Shown one piece after another: positions 56,447 through 64,000 of a DNA stretch of 64,000 bases. The notes under the pieces were generated by a model that worked only from the letters and a program-made list of their open reading frames with translations, was not told the origin of the DNA and made no database searches. Each line of letters begins with the position of its first letter. Within the stretch, counting starts at the first letter, position 1. The position numbers and the translations under genes are program-made. Source of the stretch: an uncultured Lachnospiraceae bacterium (GTDB lineage: Bacteria; Bacillota; Clostridia; Lachnospirales; Lachnospiraceae); NCBI GenBank assembly GCA_902786515.1, contig CADADA010000004.1, positions 24,415 through 88,414 on the forward strand, given 5' to 3'.

Positions 56447-57783
56447 ACTTTTCCTCCTATCAATTCACCAATCAGATCATATTCTGCAGCACCCGTAACC
56501 TTTACTTTTACAAAGTCGCCTGTCATAAGTTCTTCATCCGTGGTGATAAATATATTTCCGTCAACACCGGGAGCATCCATATATGTCCTGCCAATATATG
56601 CATTTTCATCAACAACTTTACCTTCAATCATTACAAGTAATTCTTTTCCTATATTTTCCTGTGCCGATTCAAATGCTATTTCCTGCTGAATTTCCATTAA
56701 TTCATCCCTGCGCTCATTTCGAATCTCTTCCGGAATCTGATTATCCATCTGAGCAGCCGGAGTTCCCTCTTCTTCGGAGTAGGCAAATACCCCGAGACGC
56801 TCGAATCGGATTTCTTCAATGAAATCCCTGACAATTTCGTGATCCTCTTTTGTCTCTCCCGGAAATCCTGAAATTAATGTTGTTCTAAGCACTATATCCG
56901 GAATCTCTTTTCTTATTCTGCCAATAATATCCACCAAATCTGCTTTTGTGGTTCTTCTCTTCATGGTGCTTAAAATGTGATCACTGGCATGCTGAATCGG
57001 AATATCAAGATAATGACATATCTTGCCGCTGTCACGGATAACTTCTATCAATTCGTCCGTGATTTCTTCCGGATAACAATATAATATTCTAATCCAGTAT
57101 AATCCTCTAATTTCAGATAATTTTTTTAAAAGCTCAGGCAGCATCTTTTTTTTATAGAGATCTACTCCGTATAATGTTGTCTCCTGTGCAACAAGAATCA
57201 GTTCTTTTACACCCTGAGATACAAGCTCACCGGCCTTTTGCACAAGCTGCTCCATCGGAACACTCCTGTAATGTCCCCTTATAGACGGTATAATACAATA
57301 ACTACAGCATTTATTACATCCTTCCGCAATCTTTAGGAATGCGTAATGTCCACCTGTAGTAATTATCCTTTTTTTGCCGGCAGATACCGGAGCATCAAGA
57401 GGGCTGTATAACTCTATCTTACTTTCGCTCTCTTTTAACTTATTCACTACATCCAGAATTGATTCAACTGATGCAGTACCCAGTACGGCATCTACTTCCG
57501 GAATCTCTTTAAGTATCTCTGAACGGTATCGCTGCGCCAGACATCCTGTTACAATAAGAGACCTGCATTTTCCTTCCGTACGGTACCTTCCCATTTCAAT
57601 AATCGTATTGATACTCTCTTCCTTTGCATCATTAACAAAGCAGCACGTATTAATAATAATAACGTCTGCTTCAGTTTCATCATCTGTAAATGTAATTTCA
57701 TTATCTGTTTTCAATATCCCAAGCATTTCCTCGGAATCCACAAGGTTCTTGTCACAGCCTAAGGATATAAATAAGATTTTCAT
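56443..57783 (-). CDS. rimO: Ribosomal protein S12 methylthiotransferase
   Basis: RimO is a radical-SAM enzyme that methylthiolates Asp of ribosomal protein S12. The 446-residue chain has the N-terminal UPF0004 domain (with FISLGCDKNLVDSE), the radical-SAM CxxxCxxC in GCNKCCSYCIIPSIRG and a TRAM domain at the end. The start overlaps the rpoZ stop by one base. Confidence 0.96.
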   Translation of the reverse strand: MKILFISLGCDKNLVDSEEMLGILKTDNEITFTDDETEADVIIINTCCFVNDAKEESINTIIEMGRYRTEGKCRSLIVTGCLAQRYRSEILKEIPEVDAVLGTASVESILDVVNKLKESESKIELYSPLDAPVSAGKKRIITTGGHYAFLKIAEGCNKCCSYCIIPSIRGHYRSVPMEQLVQKAGELVSQGVKELILVAQETTLYGVDLYKKKMLPELLKKLSEIRGLYWIRILYCYPEEITDELIEVIRDSGKICHYLDIPIQHASDHILSTMKRRTTKADLVDIIGRIRKEIPDIVLRTTLISGFPGETKEDHEIVRDFIEEIRFERLGVFAYSEEEGTPAAQMDNQIPEEIRNERRDELMEIQQEIAFESAQENIGKELLVMIEGKVVDENAYIGRTYMDAPGVDGNIFITTDEELMTGDFVKVKVTGAAEYDLIGELIGGKV

Positions 57784-58025
57784 TACTCTTCATCCTCATC
57801 ATCACCAACAATACGAACTTTTGAGCCATATAACTCATCCACTGCAATAGAAAGCGGTTTGCCATTGGTATCATATACAAGAGGCTCTTCTCCGGCAATA
57901 ATCTGTCTTGCTCTTTTAGAAGTAGCCATAACAATTGAATATCTGCTCTGTACCACAGGCTGTTCTCCCGGCTCTACCTCCTTATTAACTACTGCCATTA
58001 AATCTGAATATGATGGATGTAACAT
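57783..58025 (-). CDS. rpoZ: RNA polymerase omega subunit
   Basis: The 80-residue protein assists RNA polymerase assembly. Its SRYSIVMATSKRARQII segment is the omega core and the tail is acidic (VGDDEDEE). It follows gmk by 13 bases, the common gmk-rpoZ order. Confidence 0.94.
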   Translation of the reverse strand: MLHPSYSDLMAVVNKEVEPGEQPVVQSRYSIVMATSKRARQIIAGEEPLVYDTNGKPLSIAVDELYGSKVRIVGDDEDEE

Positions 58026-58038
58026 AGTAAACTCCTTT

Positions 58039-58662
58039 CTAAAAGCGATTTACGCCTTCTCTTATATTATTAATTAATTCTTTATTTCTAAAAGTGTCAC
58101 AATGCAGACTCTTAATGAGTGCATTTAACTGTGCCACACTTTCTTCCAGATTATCATTCACCACCACGTAATCGTACTCTTCAATACCATACGCTTCTTC
58201 CTTAGCCCTGTCAAGCCTTGCCTGTATAACATCTTCAGTCTCCGTGCCTCTTCCTGACAGTCTGTTTTTTAATTCTTCTGCTGACGGCGGCAATATAAAT
58301 ATCAGCACTGCTTCCGGCATCAGCTCCTTAACATGATGTGCTCCCTGAATCTCAATCTCCAGCAAAACATCTTTTCCTTCTTCAAGGCACTTTTCAACAT
58401 AAGCTTTTGGTGTGCCATAGTAATTATCTACATAACATGCATATTCTAAAAATGCCTGTTCATCTATCATTTTTTTGAATTCTTCTTTTGTCTTAAAGAA
58501 ATATTCCCTTCCGTCAACTTCTCCAATTCTTGGACTCCTCGTGGTAGCTGAAATCGACAATGCATAATTATCATAGTTTTCAAGAAGCTCCTTCATCATA
58601 GTTCCCTTACCACAACCTGAAAATCCGGATATCACTACCAGAACACCTTTATCATTCTTCAT
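58039..58662 (-). CDS. gmk: Guanylate kinase
   Basis: Gmk phosphorylates GMP. The 207-residue protein has the P-loop SGFSGCGKGTMM and GMP-binding SATTRSPRIGEVDGREYFF. Two adjacent ATG codons are possible (58665 or 58662); AAAGGAG is better spaced to the second. The start overlaps the remA stop. Confidence 0.96.
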   Translation of the reverse strand: MKNDKGVLVVISGFSGCGKGTMMKELLENYDNYALSISATTRSPRIGEVDGREYFFKTKEEFKKMIDEQAFLEYACYVDNYYGTPKAYVEKCLEEGKDVLLEIEIQGAHHVKELMPEAVLIFILPPSAEELKNRLSGRGTETEDVIQARLDRAKEEAYGIEEYDYVVVNDNLEESVAQLNALIKSLHCDTFRNKELINNIREGVNRF

Positions 58663-58942
58663 CATTTTCTCCTTTTATCATCAATTCATCATTGCCATTG
58701 ACCCTTGCCGTAATCGTATCCGGCGACAGTGCAGACATAATAATCATACCGTTTTCCATAACCAGAACTGACTTTGTCTTTCGTCCCTGTGTCGCATCAA
58801 TGGACATTCCTTCATCCTTTGAATTCTGGACTTTTCTCCTTGCCGGTGCCGAGTCAGAACTGATAACGGCAATCAGTTTATCAGCATTAATTACGTTTCC
58901 ATAGCCCACATTGATTAACCTGTTCTTCAAAATTATCTCCAT
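58652..58942 (-). CDS. remA: RemA/DUF370 family DNA-binding regulator
   Basis: RemA of Bacillus activates biofilm matrix and osmoprotection operons. The 96-residue product has MEIILKNRLINVGYGNVINA and SDSAPARRKVQ, the family core. The yicC-remA-gmk order is highly conserved in Firmicutes. Its targets in this organism are unknown; the surface-protein genes in the window are candidates only by proximity. Confidence 0.93.
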   Translation of the reverse strand: MEIILKNRLINVGYGNVINADKLIAVISSDSAPARRKVQNSKDEGMSIDATQGRKTKSVLVMENGMIIMSALSPDTITARVNGNDELMIKGENDEE

Positions 58943-58954
58943 TCCATAAATAAT

Positions 58955-59833
58955 CTACTCAATGTTTTGAATCTGCTCTCTTACTTTTTCGATTTCTGTT
59001 TTTATGTTAATCGCACAGTCCGATACTTCCGGATCACTAGTCTTTGATAAAACAGTATTGGCTTCCCTGTTCATCTCCTGCGCAATAAAATCCATTTTTC
59101 TTCCTATCGATTCACCTGAAACCAGACATTCTTCTATAGCCTTAATATGACTTTTAAGTCTTACGGTCTCCTCATCTACACAGATTTTATCTGCATAAAT
59201 AACTGTCTCTGCAACTATCCTGCTCTCATCAACAGCGGCATCTCCTAAAAGCTCCTTTACTTTATCTTCTATCTTTTTCCTGTAATCTTCAACAAGCTCC
59301 GGTGCCTTTTTCTCAATAAATTCAACTTCATTTTTGATATTATCAAGTTTTAATAAAATGTCCTTCTTAAGGTTCTCTCCTTCTGCAATCCTCGTCTGAA
59401 CAAGATTCTCCATGGCAGAAGATACAGCCTGTTCAATCACATTCCATACCATTTTTTCATCAGTCTCTTTTTCCTGAATCACAAACACATCCGGACATCT
59501 CAAAAGTACTGAACCGCTCATATCATTGTCGATTTCGAATTTTTCCTGCATATCTTTAAAAATATTCACATACTGTTCTGCCAGCGATTCATTATATTTT
59601 ACTTCGCCGGTTTTATCAGACATATCTTCATAACTGATAAATATATCAGCCTTTCCACGCTCTAAATATTTTTTCACAAGATTTCTCACATCAGGTTCAA
59701 AACAACTGATATTCTTCGGCATTCTGATACTTATCTCAGAATATCTGTGATTAACTGTCTTCGCCTCTACTGCCACTTTTATATCATTACCGACGAATTC
59801 GCAACGGCCGAATCCCGTCATACTTTTTACCAT
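58955..59833 (-). CDS. yicC: YicC family endoribonuclease
   Basis: YicC proteins are hexameric ribonucleases that act in RNA decay. The chosen 292-residue form starts MVKSMTGFGR, the conserved family start; the frame is open to 59881 but that codon coincides with the predicted transcript start. The C-terminal EMNREANTVLSKTSD motif is diagnostic. It heads the remA-gmk-rpoZ-rimO-pgsA-cinA operon. Confidence 0.93.
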   Translation of the reverse strand: MVKSMTGFGRCEFVGNDIKVAVEAKTVNHRYSEISIRMPKNISCFEPDVRNLVKKYLERGKADIFISYEDMSDKTGEVKYNESLAEQYVNIFKDMQEKFEIDNDMSGSVLLRCPDVFVIQEKETDEKMVWNVIEQAVSSAMENLVQTRIAEGENLKKDILLKLDNIKNEVEFIEKKAPELVEDYRKKIEDKVKELLGDAAVDESRIVAETVIYADKICVDEETVRLKSHIKAIEECLVSGESIGRKMDFIAQEMNREANTVLSKTSDPEVSDCAINIKTEIEKVREQIQNIE

Positions 59834-59888
59834 AATATCATTCATGCCCTTTCTATAAACTGCAAACGCACCTAAAAACATAATCTAT

Positions 59889-59917
59889 ATTATAAATCAT
59901 TCATTTTCAACAGTCAA
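59889..59917 (-). promoter_or_regulatory. Promoter of the yicC-to-cinA operon
   Basis: The minus strand reads TTGACT, 17 bases, TATAAT, near consensus. The predicted start is near 59882. Confidence 0.75.
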
Positions 59918-59951
59918 TGTTTTCCTTGCATTTTCCCATTCTTTCGTTTAC

Positions 59952-59957
59952 TATAAT
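59952..59957 (+). promoter_or_regulatory. Possible -10 element of rqcH
   Basis: A perfect TATAAT lies 38 bases before the rqcH ATG, but no convincing -35 hexamer is found at the right distance. Confidence 0.3.
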
Positions 59958-59994
59958 CAATAGACAAATTTTTGACAAAGGGGGTTGAAGCTCT

Positions 59995-61728
59995 ATGGCT
60001 TTCGACGGAATTACAGTTGCATCAATCGTTAATGAAATGGACCGGAATCTTACCGGAGGAAGGATTTTTAAAATCGCACAGCCGGAACCGGATGAACTTT
60101 TTATTACCGTTAAAAATAATAAGGAACAGTATAAACTAATGGTATCAGCCAGTGCATCACTGCCTCTGGTATATTTTACATCCACATCTAAGAACAGTCC
60201 TCTTACCGCTCCAGCATTTTGTATGCTTTTAAGAAAACACATTAATAATGGAAAAATTATAAGTATTACACAACCCGGACTTGAGAGAATTATTAATATA
60301 AGGATTGAACATTACAATGAGATGGGAGATATCTGCTACAAGACATTGATTGTTGAGCTGATGGGAAAATACAGCAATATTATTTTCTGCGATGATGAGA
60401 ACACCATTATCGACAGTATAAAACATATTCCTGCACACATAAGTTCTGTACGTGAAGTTTTGCCCGGCAGGAAGTATTTTATTCCTGACACAACCGGAAA
60501 ACTCAATCCCTTTGAGTTTTCAAAGGATGATTACGAGAAGATTATAAGCTGTAAAAGTGTAAACTGCTCAAAAGCCATCTACACTTCACTTACAGGTTTC
60601 AGCCCAATTGCAGCCGAAGAAGTATGCCATATGGCATCCATTGACTCTTCGCTCCCTGTCAATGAATTATCTGAAAATGAACATATGCACCTTTATAATA
60701 TGCTCCAACTGGTGATTGACGAAATAAAATCAAAATCATTTACTTACAACATATATTATAAAAACGGTGTTCCTGTGGAATACAGTGCTCTCCCTCTTAC
60801 ACTGTATGGTGATGCAGAGTCAAAAGAATACGGCACCACAAGTGAAATGCTGGAAAAATACTACGCAGAAAAGAATTTTGTGACTCGTATGCGCCAGCGT
60901 TCATCCGATTTAAGACAGATTGTACAGTCAAATTTATCAAAGGCTTATAAAAAATATGACCTGCAGATAAAGCAGTTAAAAGATACGGAGAAGCGTGAAA
61001 AATACAAAGTTTATGGCGAATTATTAAACACATACGGTTATCAGTGTGAGCAGGGTGTAAAAGAACTGACCTGTGAAAATTATTACACTAACACCCCAAT
61101 CACCATCCCTCTTGATACCGAACTTACACCTATCGAAAATGCAAAAAAATATTTTGATAAGTACAATAAACTCAAGAGAACTTATGAAGCTCTTACAGAG
61201 ATAACCAAAACAACCGCAGATGAGATTTCTCATTTAGAATCAATCCAGACATCTTTGGATTTATCAACCAGTGAAGATGATTTAAAAGAAATCAAAGAAG
61301 AACTTATACAATACAACTACATCAGAAGAAAGACTTCAGATAAAAAGTCGAAATTCAAGAGTACTCCTCTTCATTTTATTTCCAGTGGCAACCACCACAT
61401 ATATGTAGGGAAAAATAATTTTCAAAATGAAGAGCTTACTTTTAAGCTTGCAAGCGGCAACGATCTGTGGTTTCATGCCAAAGGGATGCCCGGTTCACAT
61501 GTGATACTTAAGACAAACGGTGACGATATAACTGATAAAGAATATGAAGAAGCCGGAAAATTGGCCGCCCATTTTTCAAAAGGTGGCGGGCAGACCAAAA
61601 TTGAAGTTGACTACATCGAAAGAAAACATGTAAAGAAAGTGGCTGGTGCCGCACCAGGATTTGTAATCTATCACACCAACTACTCTATGCTTATAGATAC
61701 AGATATATCCGGCATCGTACAAATTTAA
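59995..61728 (+). CDS. rqcH: Rqc2 homolog RqcH (NFACT/FbpA family)
   Basis: RqcH binds stalled 50S subunits and adds C-terminal alanine tails to the nascent chain in ribosome quality control. The 577-residue chain has NFACT-N (FDGITVASIVNEMDRNL), a central coiled coil (about 300-430) and NFACT-R with YVGKNNFQNEELTFK, NDLWFHAKGMPGSHVIL. Many members also bind fibronectin and were named FbpA. AAAGGGGG lies ten bases before the ATG. It is divergent from yicC. Confidence 0.95.
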   Translation: MAFDGITVASIVNEMDRNLTGGRIFKIAQPEPDELFITVKNNKEQYKLMVSASASLPLVYFTSTSKNSPLTAPAFCMLLRKHINNGKIISITQPGLERIINIRIEHYNEMGDICYKTLIVELMGKYSNIIFCDDENTIIDSIKHIPAHISSVREVLPGRKYFIPDTTGKLNPFEFSKDDYEKIISCKSVNCSKAIYTSLTGFSPIAAEEVCHMASIDSSLPVNELSENEHMHLYNMLQLVIDEIKSKSFTYNIYYKNGVPVEYSALPLTLYGDAESKEYGTTSEMLEKYYAEKNFVTRMRQRSSDLRQIVQSNLSKAYKKYDLQIKQLKDTEKREKYKVYGELLNTYGYQCEQGVKELTCENYYTNTPITIPLDTELTPIENAKKYFDKYNKLKRTYEALTEITKTTADEISHLESIQTSLDLSTSEDDLKEIKEELIQYNYIRRKTSDKKSKFKSTPLHFISSGNHHIYVGKNNFQNEELTFKLASGNDLWFHAKGMPGSHVILKTNGDDITDKEYEEAGKLAAHFSKGGGQTKIEVDYIERKHVKKVAGAAPGFVIYHTNYSMLIDTDISGIVQI

Positions 61729-61763
61729 AAAAGGGGCATGTGATTTATTCACATGCCTCTTTT
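61729..61763. terminator. Bidirectional terminator after rqcH and the surface-protein gene
   Basis: A 15-base-pair stem (AAAAGGGGCATGTGA / TCACATGCCTCTTTT, one G-U pair) with a 5-base loop lies between two converging genes, with A- and T-runs on its arms. Confidence 0.88.
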
Positions 61764-61772
61764 AATATAGTT

Positions 61773-63878
61773 TTATTTTTTGCTATTATCAATCAGTTTT
61801 TTATATGACTTTGCATATTTTGATGGAAGCGAATATTTTGCTTTAGCTGAAATATTTTTGAATGCCTGTTTTCCAACTTTCTTTAACACTGTTGATTTAA
61901 TTGTCACAGATGTAAGCTCACTGTCATTGTAGAATGATTTCTTTCCTATTGTTGCAATATTCTTACCAATTGTAACTTTCTTAAGTTTTTTCATGTTAGC
62001 AAATGCACTGTTACCAATTGAAGATACCTTATAAGTTTCTCCTCCAATTTTTACAGTTGCAGGAATAACTACGCTTGTAGCATTTGTCTTAACAGATGCC
62101 GTAACTGCAACTGTTTTATTGCCTGCCTTTACTGATGTAACCTTATATGTCAATCCTGAAACAGAATGTACTGCTCCCTTAGAAACCTTGATTTTAAATG
62201 TCTTTGTAACTGTACCTGTGTAATTTCCAATTCCTGTAACTGTTACTGTTGCTGTTCCCGGATTTTTATTGTCTGAATATGAAACTGTGTAATCTGTTCC
62301 TTTTACCAGGTCGCCTACAGTTACATCCACTTTTATCTTTTTACCTGTATATTCAACACTTGTCTTACCAATTTGCACATCGATGGTTGCAATATCTGTT
62401 AATACCGGGTGGGCATTCTTTGACACTGTTCCTGACACAGACGGATATCCTGCTGCATCAATTGAAATTGAGTATTCCTTATCTTCAGGGAAAATCTCTG
62501 TCTCTGTACCGTGGAAATTAACTTTTGCATCAAGGTTCACCAAACCATCTTCGCCAAATATAACAGTTCCAAGATTCATTCCTCTTACAGCCTGACCATC
62601 AACTGCAACGTTAGTAATAGCTGCAATATACTCTGCCAAAGTAACCTGTTCATTTGAAATAACTAATGCGTTATCTGAAATAGCTATTTCATCTGCTTTC
62701 ATCGATGAAGTAAACTGAACTGTGGCTACAATGTTTTCATATTTTTCATCACTGTATGTAAGTGTATATGTACCAATTCCTGTCTTGTCTGTATTCTTCA
62801 CTGTCAAAACATTTTCTTCGTAAGTATAATCTGTTCCTGCCGTTAATACATTTCTTCCAAATACAACTGATGCAAGTGTATAATTACTGTCTTCAGGTGT
62901 TTTCTGTGTCATTGTAATCTTTGCACCGTCAGCATATATGCTGTTTTCCCCTGTGTAACCATAACCTGCTTCTTTATCAAGTAATGTTTTACAGAAGAGA
63001 TTTGTATTATATACAACATCTGCTCCGCCGCGGACAATATATGTCACTTTTGAGATTGTCTTTCCTGTTATATCAGCAAATCTTTCATAAGAAAGAAGGT
63101 TTGCATTATGTACGATAAATCCGTCTTTTACGGCAAATGCAATTTCACCTGTTCTAAACCAAAGGTTTTCAAGATGTTTCATACCGTATTTTGCACCGTC
63201 TGTCGTCTCAATTATAACACCTTCCATAACTGATTTGTCAGGAAGTGATGCGTTATCTGCATTATCTGTGATACTAATCTGGTAATGTCCGTATGATGTA
63301 TTATTAGCCAATGTGATTGTCGCATCATCTACAACTTTTGCTGCTACTGAGTCTTTTGTAGCTGTAAGAGTTCCGTCACCGTTTAATACCTTGTATTCAG
63401 CTGGAACATCTTCCGAAACCTTCATACTGCTTACAATGTCCAAAAGTTTGTTTTTGCACTCTTTTCCTTCGCTGGCAGCAGCCTTAGCTTCGTTGTACAA
63501 TTCTGTAGGTACAGCAATAGACACATCTGCTAAACCTGTTATTGTACCTCCTGTTTTAGGATCCTGATTTTCCACAAATGTCGTGGTTGCATAATTCTTA
63601 TATTTGCTTGTAGTTGCACTACTAACGGCATCGTACATGCCCTTTTCTCTGTATGCAGCAGCCTTATCCTGAGCATCAAGCTCCATTTTTGCTGACTCTG
63701 CTACGGCGTTTAATTCACCGTAATAATAATCTGCATAGGAAAGATTTACCGTTCCATATACATAAGCTGAATTTTTGGCTTCATCAGCAGCCATTACATT
63801 GACAGGACAAGTGGTAAATGGCATAAGGCACGCCACTGCCGCAGATAAAACCCGAGTAAAAATATGATTTTTTCTCAC
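61773..63878 (-). CDS. Secreted protein with Tp47-like region and C-terminal leucine-rich-repeat cassette
   Basis: The 701-residue product starts at GTG 63878, which has GGAGG seven bases upstream; the frame is open to 63989 but that part is leader and promoter. A signal peptide ends near residue 30 (VMA then ADE). Residues 39-57 (YVYGTVNLSYADYYYGEL) and 80-91 (GMYDAVSSATTS) strongly resemble the start of the Treponema pallidum Tp47 penicillin-binding lipoprotein, and the middle (about 360-470) also looks like that protein. A small beta domain (about 495-560, with GTATVTVTGIGNYTG) and a leucine-rich-repeat block (about 590-680) follow. No lipobox or LPxTG is present. Function unknown. Confidence 0.75.
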   Translation of the reverse strand: MRKNHIFTRVLSAAVACLMPFTTCPVNVMAADEAKNSAYVYGTVNLSYADYYYGELNAVAESAKMELDAQDKAAAYREKGMYDAVSSATTSKYKNYATTTFVENQDPKTGGTITGLADVSIAVPTELYNEAKAAASEGKECKNKLLDIVSSMKVSEDVPAEYKVLNGDGTLTATKDSVAAKVVDDATITLANNTSYGHYQISITDNADNASLPDKSVMEGVIIETTDGAKYGMKHLENLWFRTGEIAFAVKDGFIVHNANLLSYERFADITGKTISKVTYIVRGGADVVYNTNLFCKTLLDKEAGYGYTGENSIYADGAKITMTQKTPEDSNYTLASVVFGRNVLTAGTDYTYEENVLTVKNTDKTGIGTYTLTYSDEKYENIVATVQFTSSMKADEIAISDNALVISNEQVTLAEYIAAITNVAVDGQAVRGMNLGTVIFGEDGLVNLDAKVNFHGTETEIFPEDKEYSISIDAAGYPSVSGTVSKNAHPVLTDIATIDVQIGKTSVEYTGKKIKVDVTVGDLVKGTDYTVSYSDNKNPGTATVTVTGIGNYTGTVTKTFKIKVSKGAVHSVSGLTYKVTSVKAGNKTVAVTASVKTNATSVVIPATVKIGGETYKVSSIGNSAFANMKKLKKVTIGKNIATIGKKSFYNDSELTSVTIKSTVLKKVGKQAFKNISAKAKYSLPSKYAKSYKKLIDNSKK

Positions 63879-63911
63879 TTTAATACCTCCATATAATAAT
63901 AATAATCTCTC

Positions 63912-63950
63912 GGAATCTCTAAGTCCCATTCTATAAGACTTCCAGATTCC
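63912..63950 (-). promoter_or_regulatory. Hairpin at the predicted 5' end of the surface-protein mRNA
   Basis: GGAATCT / AGATTCC (7 pairs) and AAGTC / GACTT (5 pairs) separated by a 2-base internal loop form a stem at the predicted mRNA start. A 5'-terminal hairpin can protect an mRNA from decay. It shares AGATTCCGAGAG (with its flank) with the tandem hairpin at 22088-22099. Confidence 0.55.
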
Positions 63951-63954
63951 TTTT

Positions 63955-63982
63955 TTTATAAAATCCCCCACTTTTTTATCAA
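63955..63982 (-). promoter_or_regulatory. Promoter of the Tp47-like surface-protein gene
   Basis: The minus strand reads TTGATA, 16 bases, TATAAA, about 77 bases upstream of the GTG start. The remaining bases to the window edge show nothing further. Confidence 0.5.
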
Positions 63983-64000
63983 AAAACACTTGACAATAAC

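Noticed and set aside
63879..63989. N-terminal extension of the Tp47-like protein starting at 63989
   Set aside because: The extension covers the predicted promoter and leader hairpin; a GGAGG site fits the GTG at 63878, directly before a normal signal peptide.
1..64000. CRISPR arrays, transposases, integrated phage or toxin-antitoxin genes
   Set aside because: No regularly spaced repeats, transposase motifs, att-like direct repeats or phage genes were seen. The XerD-like gene sits in a housekeeping context and is not an integrase of an element.
1..64000. tRNA or rRNA genes
   Set aside because: All gaps were read for tRNA-like ends and conserved rRNA strings; none were found. Gaps are short and explained by promoters, leaders or terminators.

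Overview
The window is 64 kb of a low-GC Firmicute chromosome, most likely a spore-forming, motile, fermentative gut member of Clostridia in or near Lachnospiraceae (genus not determinable here). The evidence is AT-rich DNA with strong AGGAGG ribosome binding sites, a GAAC-N4-GTTC type LexA site at recA, the Firmicute genes remA, rny, rqcH, tmcAL, scpA/scpB, spoIIM and ylbJ, a sodium-pumping decarboxylase cluster, acetate kinase and a chemotaxis methyltransferase. I see no rRNA, tRNA, CRISPR array, insertion sequence, prophage or resistance island. Coding density is high and most genes lie on the minus strand, so operons are described in decreasing coordinate order.

Layout. (1) 1-6.4 kb: yceD-rpmF-plsX-acpP-rnc-smc, driven by a near-consensus promoter at 6.42-6.44 kb and a second one before plsX; smc is cut by the left edge. 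(2) 6.5-14.5 kb: cysK, a zinc-ribbon membrane protein, a secreted papain-like protein, ackA and a GH31 alpha-glucosidase, divergent from tmcAL. (3) 14.5-18.9 kb: asnB, a WalJ-like metallohydrolase, and the UPF0237/UPF0210 pair. (4) 19-27 kb: ylbJ, a coiled-coil protein, rsmD, cheR, rpsA-ispH-cmk, a BaiN/HI0933-like flavoprotein and an RpiR regulator. (5) 27-32.3 kb: an acyl-CoA-type carboxyltransferase, OadG, a biotin carrier, OadB and OadA in one operon. (6) 32.4-40 kb: a DD-carboxypeptidase, malEFG without an ATPase gene, then dacB-scpA-scpB. (7) 40-48.8 kb: an LTA-synthase-like protein, deoB-pdp, aroF, a XerD-like recombinase, spoIIM, nudF and proC. (8) 48.9-64 kb: rny, a BspA-type leucine-rich-repeat surface protein, recA-recX, a yicC-remA-gmk-rpoZ-rimO-pgsA-cinA operon, rqcH, and a large surface protein.

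How it works together. Most genes are core: cell-cycle DNA handling (smc, scpA, scpB, xerD, recA), envelope building (plsX, acpP, pgsA, ltaS-like, two DD-carboxypeptidases), RNA metabolism and translation (rnc, rny, rpsA, rimO, rqcH, tmcAL), and nucleotide supply (cmk, gmk, deoB, pdp). The catabolic theme is alpha-glucan or maltodextrin uptake (malEFG plus GH31), acetate production (ackA) and energy conservation by a biotin-dependent sodium pump.

Most unusual items: a surface protein that resembles the Treponema Tp47 penicillin-binding lipoprotein in its N-terminal part and ends in a leucine-rich-repeat cassette; a XerD-like recombinase in which both catalytic histidines are replaced; a sodium-pump cluster with the full subunit set of a transcarboxylase; two tandem hairpins with a compensatory base-pair change between rpsA and cheR; an unassigned long leader before malE; and a terminator whose stem contains the ribosome binding site of dacB. 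I did not find a clear new defence or mobile system.
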